Below, in pieces: positions 1-12,020 of a DNA stretch of 64,000 bases. Made by a program: the position numbers and the translations under genes. The stretch is from positions 51,664,078 through 51,728,077 of the forward strand of contig NC_091014.1 of assembly GCF_041296385.1 (NCBI RefSeq). The letters run 5' to 3'. Positions within the stretch are counted from its first letter, which is position 1. Every line of letters starts with the position of its first letter. This DNA is from Aphelocoma coerulescens (taxonomy: Eukaryota > Chordata > Aves > Passeriformes > Corvidae). Under the pieces are notes generated by a model. That model was not told the DNA's origin. It ran no database searches and saw nothing but the letters and a program-made list of their open reading frames with translations.

Positions 1-2160
1 GCATGAAATGGTTGCATGGGGCAGATGTGCTAGTTCTGCACCAGTATATTTGTGTTGTTTCTATTTTATAAGTCAAAGTAGTGACAGAGTGGAAGACTGG
101 AAAAGAGAGACGGTAAAAGAAAATTACTGGATAAGGAAGGCCACTGACCCAAAGAAAAGAGATAACTGGAGATGCATGAGCAAGCCAACAAAACATGGCC
201 ACTTAAAGGCAAACATCAGCTCGAGATAGGGTGTGGAACTGGAAGTAGACAGGCCTGCTTTGGTTGAAGGAAAAAAAAGATTAATTGAAGAGAATGAAAC
301 TAAAGAGGGAAAAGAACAAAGTAGGCAGATGGATTATTAGAGCTTAAAATGGGAGTGATAGATACTGCAAATATTGGAGGCATTCTGAAATGGCCTGGGA
401 ATTAAGGCTTATAGAGTAAATATGCTAAGAAAGGGAACTGTAACTGGTTGACATTACAGAGGGGGGAATTTAACAGTAACAGAGAAAGGTAAACTTCTGC
501 ATTCATATGGCAGAGAAAAATGCTGCATACCTACAATATGGGCCAAATGAGTTGCAGTTTGTAGTGAGCTCATACACTTTGAAACCTTCAATAACTTTGC
601 AGTGCTAACGTAAGATTTGATATGGACAGAATTTTGCTTGTCATTTAGAAGTCTGGTTATATGCATGTCCAGACTACAGAAAGCACAAAAATGGGCATGT
701 GTGTGAGCGAGTTCAAACACAGGTATATGGTAGATTTCCCCAAATAAATTACACTAGAAATCACCGTTAACAATTATAAAGTTTTTTGTAAATGTCAAAT
801 TCCATTAGAACCCGTCTTGCTTTCATTGCTATATGAAGGAAGCAGTTTAGGGCCCCTCCCTCCTTTCTATGTAGTGTGAGTGTGAGGATGGTAGAGGAGA
901 AGTGGCATTGAGTGGGGCATGAGGAATGTAGAAAACTGATTAAAATAAAATGTTCCTGAGAGGAAAACCTTGACTGGTAAAGCAAAGGGTAACGAATGTG
1001 AGATTTGTTAAAAATTGAGAATTCTAGCTGTAATATAGGTGATAATGATAACAGAATCATAGTGAAAGAAAAAAAGGCAGGTTACAGTAAATATTTTGGG
1101 GTTATTTTGATAAAAGTGAGATTATAGTGCAAGGTCGTGTAAGTAACTCAAGGTTTTTTCAACTTCAAGAAACCTTGAAGTTACAATGAAGATACTAAAG
1201 ACTCCATGATAGGTATTTCTTAGCAAAGGCTATAAGCAGGTCTTTGTAATCTGCATCCAGGAGTTTTAAAAGAATTGGCTGAGAATACTTTTCTGAGATA
1301 TCCCCCCCCCAGTAACTCAATATAAAATAGAAATTGTGGAAGACCCTGAAGACTTTTTAGAAAGGTCTGGAGAAAAATAGTGGAGGGTAACAGTGTGCAA
1401 GTGAACGTGAAAGAATATTATTTCAATTAACATGGAGGTGGTTTAATTGCTGAAATACTATTTTAAAAAGGATATCATTTTAGAACAAAGTTCCTTGGTG
1501 TAAATACCCAATATCTGTAATGTGGTTACTTCTTGATACAGTCTTTTCCTTAAAAAACAACTTCCCCATCCCAAGCCCTGTATCAACAAAACACTAAATT
1601 GATTTTTAAAGCTTTTGAAGGGGAGAGGGTAGCAATCATGCTCCAAGTTTGTGATTGGTATTGTAAAATAGTTACTTTCTGTTAAGTTACAGAAAGATTA
1701 GCTCTGACAGAGTCATCAGGATCATTTGCTTAGTGACACCCCAACACCGTCTTAGATTTATTACAATAGATGTATTAGCCTTGCACACCAAAATCTGATT
1801 TGTACATCTGTAGACCATTCAGCACAAAACATACCTGCTTGACAGGACACTGCCCTGGAAGTAGGTGGGGATCACACAAACAAAATAGTTAGCTAAAGCC
1901 CAAAATAGACAGGTAATGCGGAGAGACTGAAATTCTGTTGCATACAGAGAAAGAGTAAGGAAGTCATACCCTTTATAAAGAGATGTTCATGAGTGATACT
2001 AAATGTTGATGATGTGAGTTATGTATCTGTAGAGGTTGCAGTCCTGTTGTCTGTATTGGTTTTTTACAATGTTGAAAAATTAGGAGTCCTAGCAAAAAGC
2101 ACAAGAATCACTCTGGCTCAACAATAAAATTGTAGAGTAATTTTAAAGTTAAGCTGATAA
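1..2160. other. Gene-free AT-rich sequence
   Basis: No exon with homology I recognise, no CpG island and no clear transposon. The open frames are short, on both strands, and look like chance. The only structure noted is a nested inverted repeat around 1144-1184, described in the findings. Confidence 0.6.
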
Positions 2161-2258
2161 TTTAGGTTGGAAGGGACCTCTGCATGTCTTCTGGTCTGAC
2201 ACCTTGTTCAGAGGAGGTTAACTTCAAAATTAGACCAGGTTGCTGTAGGGTTTGTCAA
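2161..2258 (-). mobile_element. CR1 LINE 3'-end fragment
   Basis: The + strand reads as the reverse complement of a CR1 3' end: the GGTTGGAAGGGACCTCT block is followed by 'gaccaggttgct'. It is degraded and about 100 bp long. It abuts a second antisense CR1 piece that starts at about 2263. Confidence 0.7.
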
Positions 2259-2262
2259 GGGT

Positions 2263-2579
2263 GAATCATAGAATTTTTGATTTGAAGGGACCCACAAAGA
2301 TCATCAAGTCCAACTCCTCACCATGCACAGGACCCAGGAATTACACCACATGCCTGACTCGGTTATCCAAATGCATTCTGAATTCTCGGTGCCATGACTG
2401 GTTCCCTGAGGAGCCTTCCACAACCACTGTGGACAGGCTGTTTCAGTGTTTGCCCACCCTTGTAGTGAAGAGCCGTTCTCTGTATCTGCTGTGGAATTTC
2501 TCTTGCTGCAAGCTGAATCTGTTTCCTCTTGTCAGTGTGCTATGCATCTCTGAAAACAGTCTGTCTTCTTCTCTATGAA
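2263..2579 (-). mobile_element. CR1 LINE, 3'-end copy
   Basis: It starts with 'atcatagaatttttgat' and 'gaagggacccacaaagatcatc', the reverse complement of the CR1 terminus, and continues through the diverged 3' region (the 'ggacaggctgtttcag' and 'cacccttgtagtgaagag' blocks). A 108-codon open frame across it on the + strand is an antisense accident, not a gene. Confidence 0.85.
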
Positions 2580-5500
2580 TGCCAGTTAGGTTATTGGGGT
2601 TTTGGGGGTATTTAAAATAATTTTGCTGTTAGTGAGTAAATGAAGAGGAGAAATTTTTTTGTCTCCTTCCAGAAAGACATCTCACTTTCATTAGAAGACA
2701 GGCTTAAAAGAATGGCCAACGTATGAAATTTAATGAGACATGGATTTGGAACAACTGATGTATGGCTTGCCTACTATGGCAGCTCTGCAGCTGGTTACAT
2801 GGGATAATGCGCTCATGAAATCTTCCATGTAATCCAAATTTCTGATAATTGTATACAGTTACCTAGCAGGGTCTGGTACAACCTTTATTGCTAGTTTGAC
2901 TTGGTGGTGATAACTCACAAAAGTTGTCTAGCTCTCTTCCCCAAGAATAATTTCTGGACTGTCTCATCTTGTGGCTTGTAGACAGATGAATCTAAGTTAA
3001 CCAACAAGCCAAGTGCCTTTTTGGTTTCAGCAAATGGATGGCTAAGGACGTTTAGTGGTCTGATGAGCCTAGGAACTATTCTTTTTGTTGTCATGTTTTA
3101 GGGTGTCTTCCTTAATTCTAGCAGTTTGTTATTTTTCACCAGAGGTGCTGCAATGATTTTGGATACTTGTTTTCCTCCATCTCCTCCCTTCTGAAAGGAC
3201 AGTGGGCAAAGCTTAATCTCCATGCAGCAAAACTTTTAACTGTTGAATGAAAACCTTTATGGTTGAGAAAAGTAAAATACACGGTAATACTCAATTATCC
3301 TAATGCCAGGCAGTCAGTGACCTTATCTTGTTCTTATTTACAGTTGTGTCTCTTTTGTTGTGGTTTTTTCTTTTCTTAATTAGTGGTCAGACCTACCCTA
3401 AAATTGCACCTTATGTGATGTGTTCCTTTTGTACTTAAATCTGCTTTGTGGGTTTGCTGTGGTGGTGTTTTTTCTTCTTTTGTTGTTGTTGTGGGTTTTG
3501 GGGGTGGAGGGGTATAATCAAGGAGAGCAACATTTAAAACTGTGAGCAGTACAACTTTTATGCTGCATTGTTTTAGAACTTCAGTGACATTTAGATAATT
3601 CACAGATGTAGCTATCAGCTGCAGTGTAGGCCTGTGCTCCATCAGTTCTGGGATGGGAGGGGAAGAGGTCCCTGGTGTTCTCCATCAGCAACCCCACAGA
3701 GAGAAGGTTGAAGCATACTTTAGCTATTCTGAGAAGATCTAAACAAGAGTTTTTCTTTGGAAAGATCAGCTGATCTGTGATGTGGAATTTTGTGCTCTCC
3801 TAATGGCAGCTATTACGTTTGACAGCAGTTCTTTTTAATGTTCTTTCAAGGATCAGTAGGTTCTTGTGCAGAGAGTTCTCACTGGAACTGTACATGATTT
3901 TAAAGAAGCTAGTACCAGCTTCCAGAGAAAATGGATTAGAAGGATTCTCAGGAAGTGAGCCAGTTCTATAGCTTCTGTTGCCCTTTCCTCAGTGTTCTAT
4001 TATGTAGAAAAATTCTTCCTCAGGCCCCATGGTGACAAATGATTATGACCTGGTCATATTCACCTTGGGGGTATGTGAATAAAATAGTTTTATGATCACA
4101 AATGCAAACTTGGGAGAGGTGGTCATGCATGTAAATTCATCAGCAGAGTCTGTAGTTAGTCTGAAAAATTATCAGGAAACAGTTCAGCTATGTTATGCGC
4201 CAGCACATGAAAAAAGCATGTATAGTGATGTCCTCACTCATTCAAAGAGAAGTCTAGCCTTTGATTTTTTGGATGAGGTGAAATTGCAGCCTGTCCTCTC
4301 CAGGAAGCAAGCAAGTATTATGGCTTGCCAGCTCACCAGGCAAAAGACAGACTGTGGAAGTGTGTTCCATTTGATGATAAAGGTTTCTGGGTGGAACCTT
4401 TCTGCAGGTTGACTTATTACAGCAAACCTTAAATGGTCAAAATTTAAGATGCTTTCCTTTGAGGCTTTTATACATTTTATCAATGGAGGCATTTTTAAGT
4501 ATAATTCTTACAGTGTGCTTCTGGCATCTAACTCTGGGTGGCATTTGGGAAACTTCCTAGGCAAGAGAAACAGAGTTTCTTGTAAATGGTCACCCTGAGT
4601 GACTGTGCAGATGTGTTTTTCTCCATATGATTTTTAATGACATTTGGGAAGGCAAGCAGTCTAAAATAGCTGTATAAATTCTTAATGTATTTCTGTGTTT
4701 GTGAAATGGTATTACTGGATTGTTGCTTCATCAGCTGCTTTCTGCCTCACAAAACAGTAAAATTAAGGATGTTTTTTGTAGAAATGCTTTGAGTTCTTCA
4801 CAGAAGAAGTCTTTTACAGACCAGGTACTATCAACTCTTGAATGTGCTAGCAGTATCGCTACAGACTGGCCACTGTTTTTTAGAACCAGGCTCAAAAACT
4901 TTTTTATGGACTGTTCTGGCAAAATCATTGTCAAATAATGTATCAGTAGAGGTAAATTTGCAGCTCCTTTTTTTGGTTTTGTATAATACTGTGAATGCTA
5001 GTTTGATGTTCTGTGCAGACTCTCAATGCTTCACAAATTTGTAATACTGTCTTCTTTATTTTTGAAAACTTGCATTAGCAAGCAAAACAATGGCCTCATT
5101 ACTAGAAGAAATGTGTTTTGCTTTTGTTCACTTCCATCCTTTCCCCTTAGGAATGCGACACTGGCATTGGAGGTGTCTCTAGACCTGTTTTTTCTGGCAT
5201 CCTAAACAGATCATATATATCTAGGTGTATTTCACTGGTTCACTAGGCTAGTGTGTATGATCTCAATAGTCAGCATGAACAAAACGTTGCTGGCTGACTT
5301 CCATCCACACATTCGCTGCCAGCAACCGTGCAGAGGTGATGGTGTTGAGTAACTGCAAACTGGGGCTCATGGTGGCTTTGAAAAAAATTCATCAGGAAAA
5401 AAACCTAAAACCTGTCACCCTACATGTGAAGTTTAAAGGCAGGAAAGTTTTCCAGAATTACCTGTGCATCCTACATAATGGCAAGCCTCATTGGGGACGT

Positions 5501-8500
5501 TAGTAAATAGACGCAAGAAACACTTTTGGAAGTGTAAGTTGATCTCATTGGAGGCCTGTAGCATCTTAAAGACAGAGGTCTTTATTGATTATATGGAACA
5601 TCTCTTCAATCTTCCTTTTTATTTTGCTTTTGTATCATCTAAGAAACCTAGTGTGAGAACTTGCTGACTGATGTGGTCAAGAGGACATTTTGCATATAAC
5701 TTTCCTGCTTTTCTTCTTCAAGGATCTTATACTAAAAAACTGAGGAAACACAAAGATGGATTCTTCAATGGTTATGGAAAAGAAATGTCTTCAGAGTACA
5801 GATTTTCATTTCAGTTTCTTATGTTTAGAAGTTCATATTCCTCTGTAATATTAACAAGAAGCTGTAATGCACAGAAAATACTTCATATTCCTAGTACTGG
5901 GGTTTTGCTACAGATATGGCTGTTGGCATTTGGTCATCCCACAATACAAAAGGTAAATGATAGTGCTTGGCAGCTAAAGTGATACAGCACTTGCTAATTG
6001 ACTCCCTTTTATTAAGATTCATATTGCAAGATGAGAAGGTCCAATAGCTGAATTGCTTTTAGATAATTGGTTTTTTACTCTACATCTTTGAGATACCTGT
6101 GCAACACTAGGTTTGTCATCTCCTATTTCCAGTGGTTAATTAAGCACTTGCTTTTTCCCTTGGTCATTTTAAGGTAATGACTTGAAGAGCTGTTGCCTGA
6201 AGTGCATGCATGATTCCACTTATTTAGTATTTCATAAAAACATAGCTATTTACAGTTCTCATCACAAGAGCCTACACCTAATTATTAGCATTTCATCCTC
6301 TCCTCTTTCTTCCTCAATCCTTACTTAATCCAAAGGGAGATGTCATGGTATATATTAATGTAACAGAACCCTTTAAGAAGACATTGAGGAGTACTTCTTA
6401 ATGCTTAAGTGCTACTTAATAAGGACAGGAGAGCGTTTATGAGACTGGGACTCTGTGTATGGATATTGATTAAACTGTTTAAGATGCTACTGAATAGCAG
6501 TGGTGATGCTTATTCTGCTAGAGTTCTGAAAAGCTTGTTGCCCCTTTTGAATATTATTACTGTATGCAAAATGTGCAGAGTAGCTGTCTAGGGCATAGGA
6601 TGCCGTCTTGTTACATAGGAAACCCCTCTGGATTAGATGACAGTCAGTGTGGGCAGTCTCTCAAGGAGCAGTAACCTCATAGCAATATTATCCACAGAAA
6701 TATGTTGACTGCATGGATTTTTGCAATCTTTTTTCTTTTCCTTCCACTATGAAATCTGCTGCTTGATGCCAGTGTATTGGTAGAGTCACTGAAGGTCATT
6801 TATATTGGTCCTTTTTTTTGTAAGATGGAAGAAGAACATGTATGGGCTCATGTGTCACATTCTTTGATTGAGGGGGTTCAATCTCATTATCAGAGTAGTA
6901 TTTTACTCCATTGTAGAATAAATCTAGATAATATGCTAATTGCTCTTGGTGTGGATTTTTTTATGTTCCTGTTAGTATGAAATTCTCTACTTCCTGTCCT
7001 TGCTTAACCTAAGTGGAGAAACCAGAAATCAGAAAAGGCAAGATAATTGCTGAAACTCAGTGGGGTTTCTATAGCACTATGGTGTTTCTTGTCACATGCA
7101 AATATTCTAAGATATTTTATCTACACATAGATACTTTAAAAAGTATAAGAAAAAGGAAGCTTCCCCACCCCCCCTTTTCCCTCTGAGAAATCCATTTGAT
7201 TGCATTTCATAAAACAGTTGTGAAAGGAATGGAATGAGATGAGGTTTTTTAAAGAATAAGTATGGTTCCAATGAATATGCCAAAATGGTAAATATCAAAA
7301 TTGAGATGTTGCTTAGCAACTGTGGTGGTCTCTGGTAGCCACAGATGAATACACGGAATGTTTACAGCAGCACTGCTGCTATAAAGTGAGTCTGTCTGAA
7401 GCAGCATTTCTAAAAAATTACTTTTATTCATGAAATATTATACCTATTTATTCCACATTTTGGTGAACCTTTAAACTACCTTCATCAGGGATGGGAAACA
7501 AAAACCTGGCAATAAAACTTACTTTGCAAATTGATGTTTTTCTAGTGAGAAACAAGACTTTCTACCAAATACTTACTTTGTTCTTATATTTTATATTATA
7601 ATAGCAATAAACTCCTGTTTTCCTGTTCCTTGACTTGTCTTCACAGTTTGATGTGGGATTATACTGGATTAGTTGTGCATGGGCTGCAGTTGCAGAACGG
7701 GGAGAAAAAAGTATTTCATTATATCTGAATAATATAAATTGGTTTCAGTATTTTTCCTTCTTGCACCATATTTTGACATCTAACTTCTTAGTTGTTGTGA
7801 ACTGTTTTGAAGATTCTTCAAAATGAAATTTTGCAGGTGGAAGATGGGTTGTGACTGTTAAAACTTACATATGAAAACACAGTTTAAATGTGTGGGAATT
7901 TTAAGAGTGCTCATTTTAATCAAGTTTTGTAGGTATGAGGAACTTATACAAAAATGTGTTATATTGTGTTGCATTTCAAGTTTATCCTAATTTTTTTCAC
8001 TTGAATTCTTCGAATTAAAAAACCCACCCAAAAAAGTGTTCCGTTTTTGATAGGCACTTAAGACTTTGTCCATTGCTTGGTGTCCCCTAGTTTGGACTTC
8101 TGAAAATAACCTTCCCCTTCTAGAATGGGATTCTTGGGCCTTGCAGTGTACCTTGCCCTTAAAACAAAGACATTTATGGCAGTTTTTATTTGACATCCTC
8201 TTTGTCTATGCTGTTATTATGGATATTCCTAAATAAAAGTTGAATATAACTTTGTAAGAGCCTGTGACACTTCATACTCTCTGCAATGTCTTTATTTCTC
8301 TATATTTTTAGCAGCAGTATTTACCGAATAGTTTATATTGCCATGTCAGAAGAGCAAACAATCAGAAAAATGAATTAAAGATAGAAAATGAAGCATTAAT
8401 TCTATTGGTTGACCAAAGAAGGGGAAGTGAGGTGCTCGGAATTCGTATCTCAGGTGTGATAGAAGTCTGTGTCTTATATGAATGAGAAATTAAGTTTCAG

Positions 8501-9076
8501 AAACAGTCTAACTTTAGTCATATGAAATTTTTTTTGCCTATCTGACCAGAGATAGCAAACAAGATGAATTTGTTTTTCTGGGAGAAAATTGTCTCAAAGA
8601 TAAGTTCACTTACGCTTATTTCAGCCTGATGGTCAACTGTTTCCATATGTTTTTTAGCTTCCATATACAAAAATTACCCTTAAAACCCTATGCAAATAAA
8701 CCTAGATCCTCGAGTTCACAACTTAACATTTTAGACTTTTCTTATTGTAAGACAGATGATCATGTCTTCCCCAACCATATGTATCTTTATAAATACAAAA
8801 TACATAAAGTATATAAAATGTGTCTGTGTATATAGTGTATTCAAGAGGAGAGGTTTTTTTGTTTTTTAATGACTTAGCTTATTAGTAGAAGATTGCTTAT
8901 CTTGAAAGGTACCTTCTTAGCTGTGCAATTACTGCTCTTGCTGAAGATGTAACAGTTTTTCAGAAGACTGGGGGAGTAGTCATCTGACCACCTTTAAAAG
9001 TCCCATTTTAGAGGGGTTTTAATATCTGACAGCTAATACCAGTCTTCTGGTAATTAAATCAGTTGTACAGCTAAGT
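2580..9076. other. Gene-free sequence
   Basis: About 6.5 kb of AT-rich, non-coding-looking sequence. The longest open frames (around 4092-4412 and 5671-5982) have no recognisable domains, no supported splice structure and unremarkable composition. No RNA gene or clear transposon was recognised. Confidence 0.55.
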
Positions 9077-9350
9077 TCATAGAATATCTTCAGTTGGAAA
9101 GGACCTTGAAATATCACGTGATATGGCCTTTCTTGGGAAAGAGAGCCTAGATGAGATTATCTGGCATCGTGTCTACTTGCATCTTGAAAACCTCTAGTGA
9201 TGGGGATTTTGACATATCCTTTGGGGAGGTTGTTTCAGTGAATCATTGTCTTGCTGTAAAAAAAAAAAAGTGTCTGTCGTATATTGACACAGAAGTTCTT
9301 CATTTTCCTGATTCTTTACCTACCAACTGATTTCAGCCAAACTTTAGCTG
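9077..9350 (-). mobile_element. Old CR1 LINE 3'-end copy
   Basis: Antisense CR1 signature: 'tcatagaatatcttcagttggaaaggacct', then 'cctctagtgatggggatttt' and 'ggaggttgtttcagtg', matching in order the reverse complement of a CR1 3' region. It is strongly diverged and interrupted by an A-run near 9260. Confidence 0.8.
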
Positions 9351-11754
9351 CACCCTGGTAAAAAAGGGATTTTCCCATCAACTGAGTAATTACTTTCAGG
9401 ACATGACTCTCATCCTCCTTTGCTTTTATTCAAATATCTTTGTTTTTCAGAGTATGTGAGTTGACAAGAATTATTAGCATTAGGTGTAAGTCAGCACCTC
9501 AGAAATTAACATACTGTGCTTTGTTGCTTCAGGTGCTGCTGATGCAGATCAATACAACTATGCCACTTAAAACTAGTGTGGCATCATTTCAAAATTTATT
9601 TCTACTGGTACTGAATTTAGAAGTGTGGCAAGAAGATAGTGACGAGAAAAGAGTATTTCTTATATGGTAACAATTAAATCTAGGATATTGCATTGGTCTC
9701 CCAACAAGTCAGGTAAATGGCATACAGTGAGATTGTAAGTCTGCTGGCTGTGCAGCAAGTATGATGAGTAGGTGGGTGTGTCAAAGGTTCTAGAAAGGAA
9801 GACTACAGTAAGAACTGGTGCCCTTTCAGGCTACTTTTTGTCATCAAAGCCCCTTTCAAAGCTAGTTCTATTTTTGTTATCATTTATTTCTATGATTGGA
9901 ACTATATAAAGAAATCATTGTAGGTTTTTTTTACTTTCTGCTTCCTGTTCCTTGGACAGCTTAGCAAAGAATTAAATCTGGCAATCTGTGTCTGCAGAGC
10001 TTGTTCTAGACATGCTGAAGTTGAAGAATCATCCATGCAATGGTTGCTTACATATTCAATTGTGAAACGTTTGAAGGACAATTTGGGTGACACTTTCGGT
10101 AATTTTTGTTACACCCCTTTACAGGTGTGAGATGTGACAAATCTTTGCCTAAGAGGAAATACAGAAAAATCATTGTCCACCCACTGACGCAAGAGAATTT
10201 AATCTGCCATTATATACTTTTACTAGAGTAAGTAAGTCTTACTCTGGTTTCATGTTTTGTACAGTAAGAAATTGACTACCATACAACTTTATTAGAAAGT
10301 GACTGTTTATAATTGTAAAAACATGAATTACCTGCATTATCTAGGATCCTTAGCATATTAATACAGTGTGCTACCAGTACTGAAAATGTGCCTTTTTTTT
10401 TTTTTTCTCCTCTGTATCTAGTAATGAATAGAATATTAAGTTGGCATTTTCTAGTTCTCATCATTCCACAACATCAGTTTCCTTTGGAAAACATTTAGCC
10501 TCTGATAAATGAAAAAATGTATTGTGGTAGGGGACACAATTTCTAGTAAAATGCATTAGGGGTAGCTAATTAACATCTATGCAGTAAGTTACTTTTCCTT
10601 AAAAGAATACTTGTGACAAATAGTCCTAACACTAGGTACAGGTAATAAAGTTTAGGTAAACTCTAGCTTTCACAAAAACTTTGTGTGTTTTGGTTTGTTT
10701 GGTGGTGGTGATGGTGGAGTTTTCCCCCTAATTTTATTTTTAGCTTTTTTATATGCAAATTTTTGTCTTACTTCACTTACTTCCTATTGGGATTTCTGGT
10801 TAATTTTTGTGATTCTGTTGAGTCATTCAAAAGATATCAACTGTCTTCAGTGGTCAGTGTGACTAACCACCTGCTTTGGTCACTTTTCTTCTTCTCTCCT
10901 TTAATTGTGATAGTAGTACAGAAAATACCTTTTTTCATTCCAGCAGTGCTTATGTATGTTTTACGTATCAGATGGCACGTTTCAGGCTGCCTAAGAGCTG
11001 GGTTAGATAGCTGTACATGTCCTGCATGCACAGGGTGCTTCATTCATCTTATGATGTTGGCTTTCACCTGCCTTTAACCACTTCCATGAAACAGAAACCT
11101 GAGGACAGATGTGTTGAATAGAAAGATGTGGAAATGTCTTTACTTGCTTCTGCTGCAGTCAGAAGCTGGCAGTTCAGTACTGCTGAAAATGAAACTTCTG
11201 TAGATGATTCCTGTTTTGTAGGATAAAGTTGTAAAATGATGGACACCCAGATTATTGCTGGAGTTACTATCATAGAACATGTATGTACATAATATCTTTA
11301 AAATTTTGCACTTTACTAACTTTATTTTGTGTTTAAATTTCATTGTTAAGATGCTTTCTCTAGTTACAGATTTTCTTTTCTTGGTTTATCCTGCTTGTCC
11401 TTCCAAATCCCACACAGTCTTTAGTTTCGAGTGGAGGAATTGTACAGGTGTGTTTCTGGTGAGCTGTGATTAACAAGGGATAACTCAGGAGTCAAGAAGA
11501 ACTTCGTGTAAGAGTCCACATCTAGTAAGGATTAGGTGACATTTGTTGCTGGTGTTGTGGATTATTCCATTGCCATCTCACCAAACTGACATGGGGTGTT
11601 AAGAGTAAGAAAGATGGTTTCTGTTCCAGGTTGCTTAGAAATGGGAGTGGAAAAGAAGATAGTGTGCATATTAGAATAGTTTGTTTTGATTTGGAAAGAG
11701 AACTACATCAGAATTTATTTTTGTCATTTAAAAAGCCCTACCGAAACTCTGAGG
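9351..11754. other. Gene-free sequence upstream of the first CpG block
   Basis: No recognisable coding exon, transposon or RNA gene. It includes a T-rich tract near 10390 and a short GGT/GGA-rich run near 10700. Confidence 0.5.
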
Positions 11755-12020
11755 GAGTTCAGCGCGCCGTGCCCGCGCGCAAGGCCACAGTAGGACGGCA
11801 GCGCGTGCCTTGGCCCCTCGCGTTGGCCGAGCCGCGCTCCCTCCCCGCCGCGGTGCCGCTCCCAGCAGCAGCGCTGGCTATTTTTAGCCTGTTGCCAGGC
11901 GGATTTGGTTTGTGTAAAGCAGCTCTGCGGCAACCAATCCCGAGCGGGAATGCAAATCTCTGGCAGTCCCTGCCGTCGGGTAGGGAGCTGATGAGAGAAC
12001 AAGATGGCTGCCGAAGTGCT
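11755..12020 (+). promoter_or_regulatory. CpG-rich block 1, candidate promoter
   Basis: A sharp rise in G+C and CpG against AT-rich flanks, with several promoter-type motifs packed together. These are a perfect MEF2 consensus CTATTTTTAG (11878-11887), a CCAAT box (11934-11938), a perfect POU octamer ATGCAAAT (11950-11957) and a YY1-like AAGATGGCTGCC (12001-12012). It may be an alternative 5' promoter or first exon of ATF7IP, which lies downstream on the same strand, but no splice donor can be assigned. A 151-codon open frame across it is a by-product of the GC composition. Confidence 0.5.

Noticed and set aside
4092..4412. 106-codon open frame upstream of the CpG blocks
   Set aside because: No similarity recognised, no promoter or splice context, and a competing antisense frame covers the same bases.
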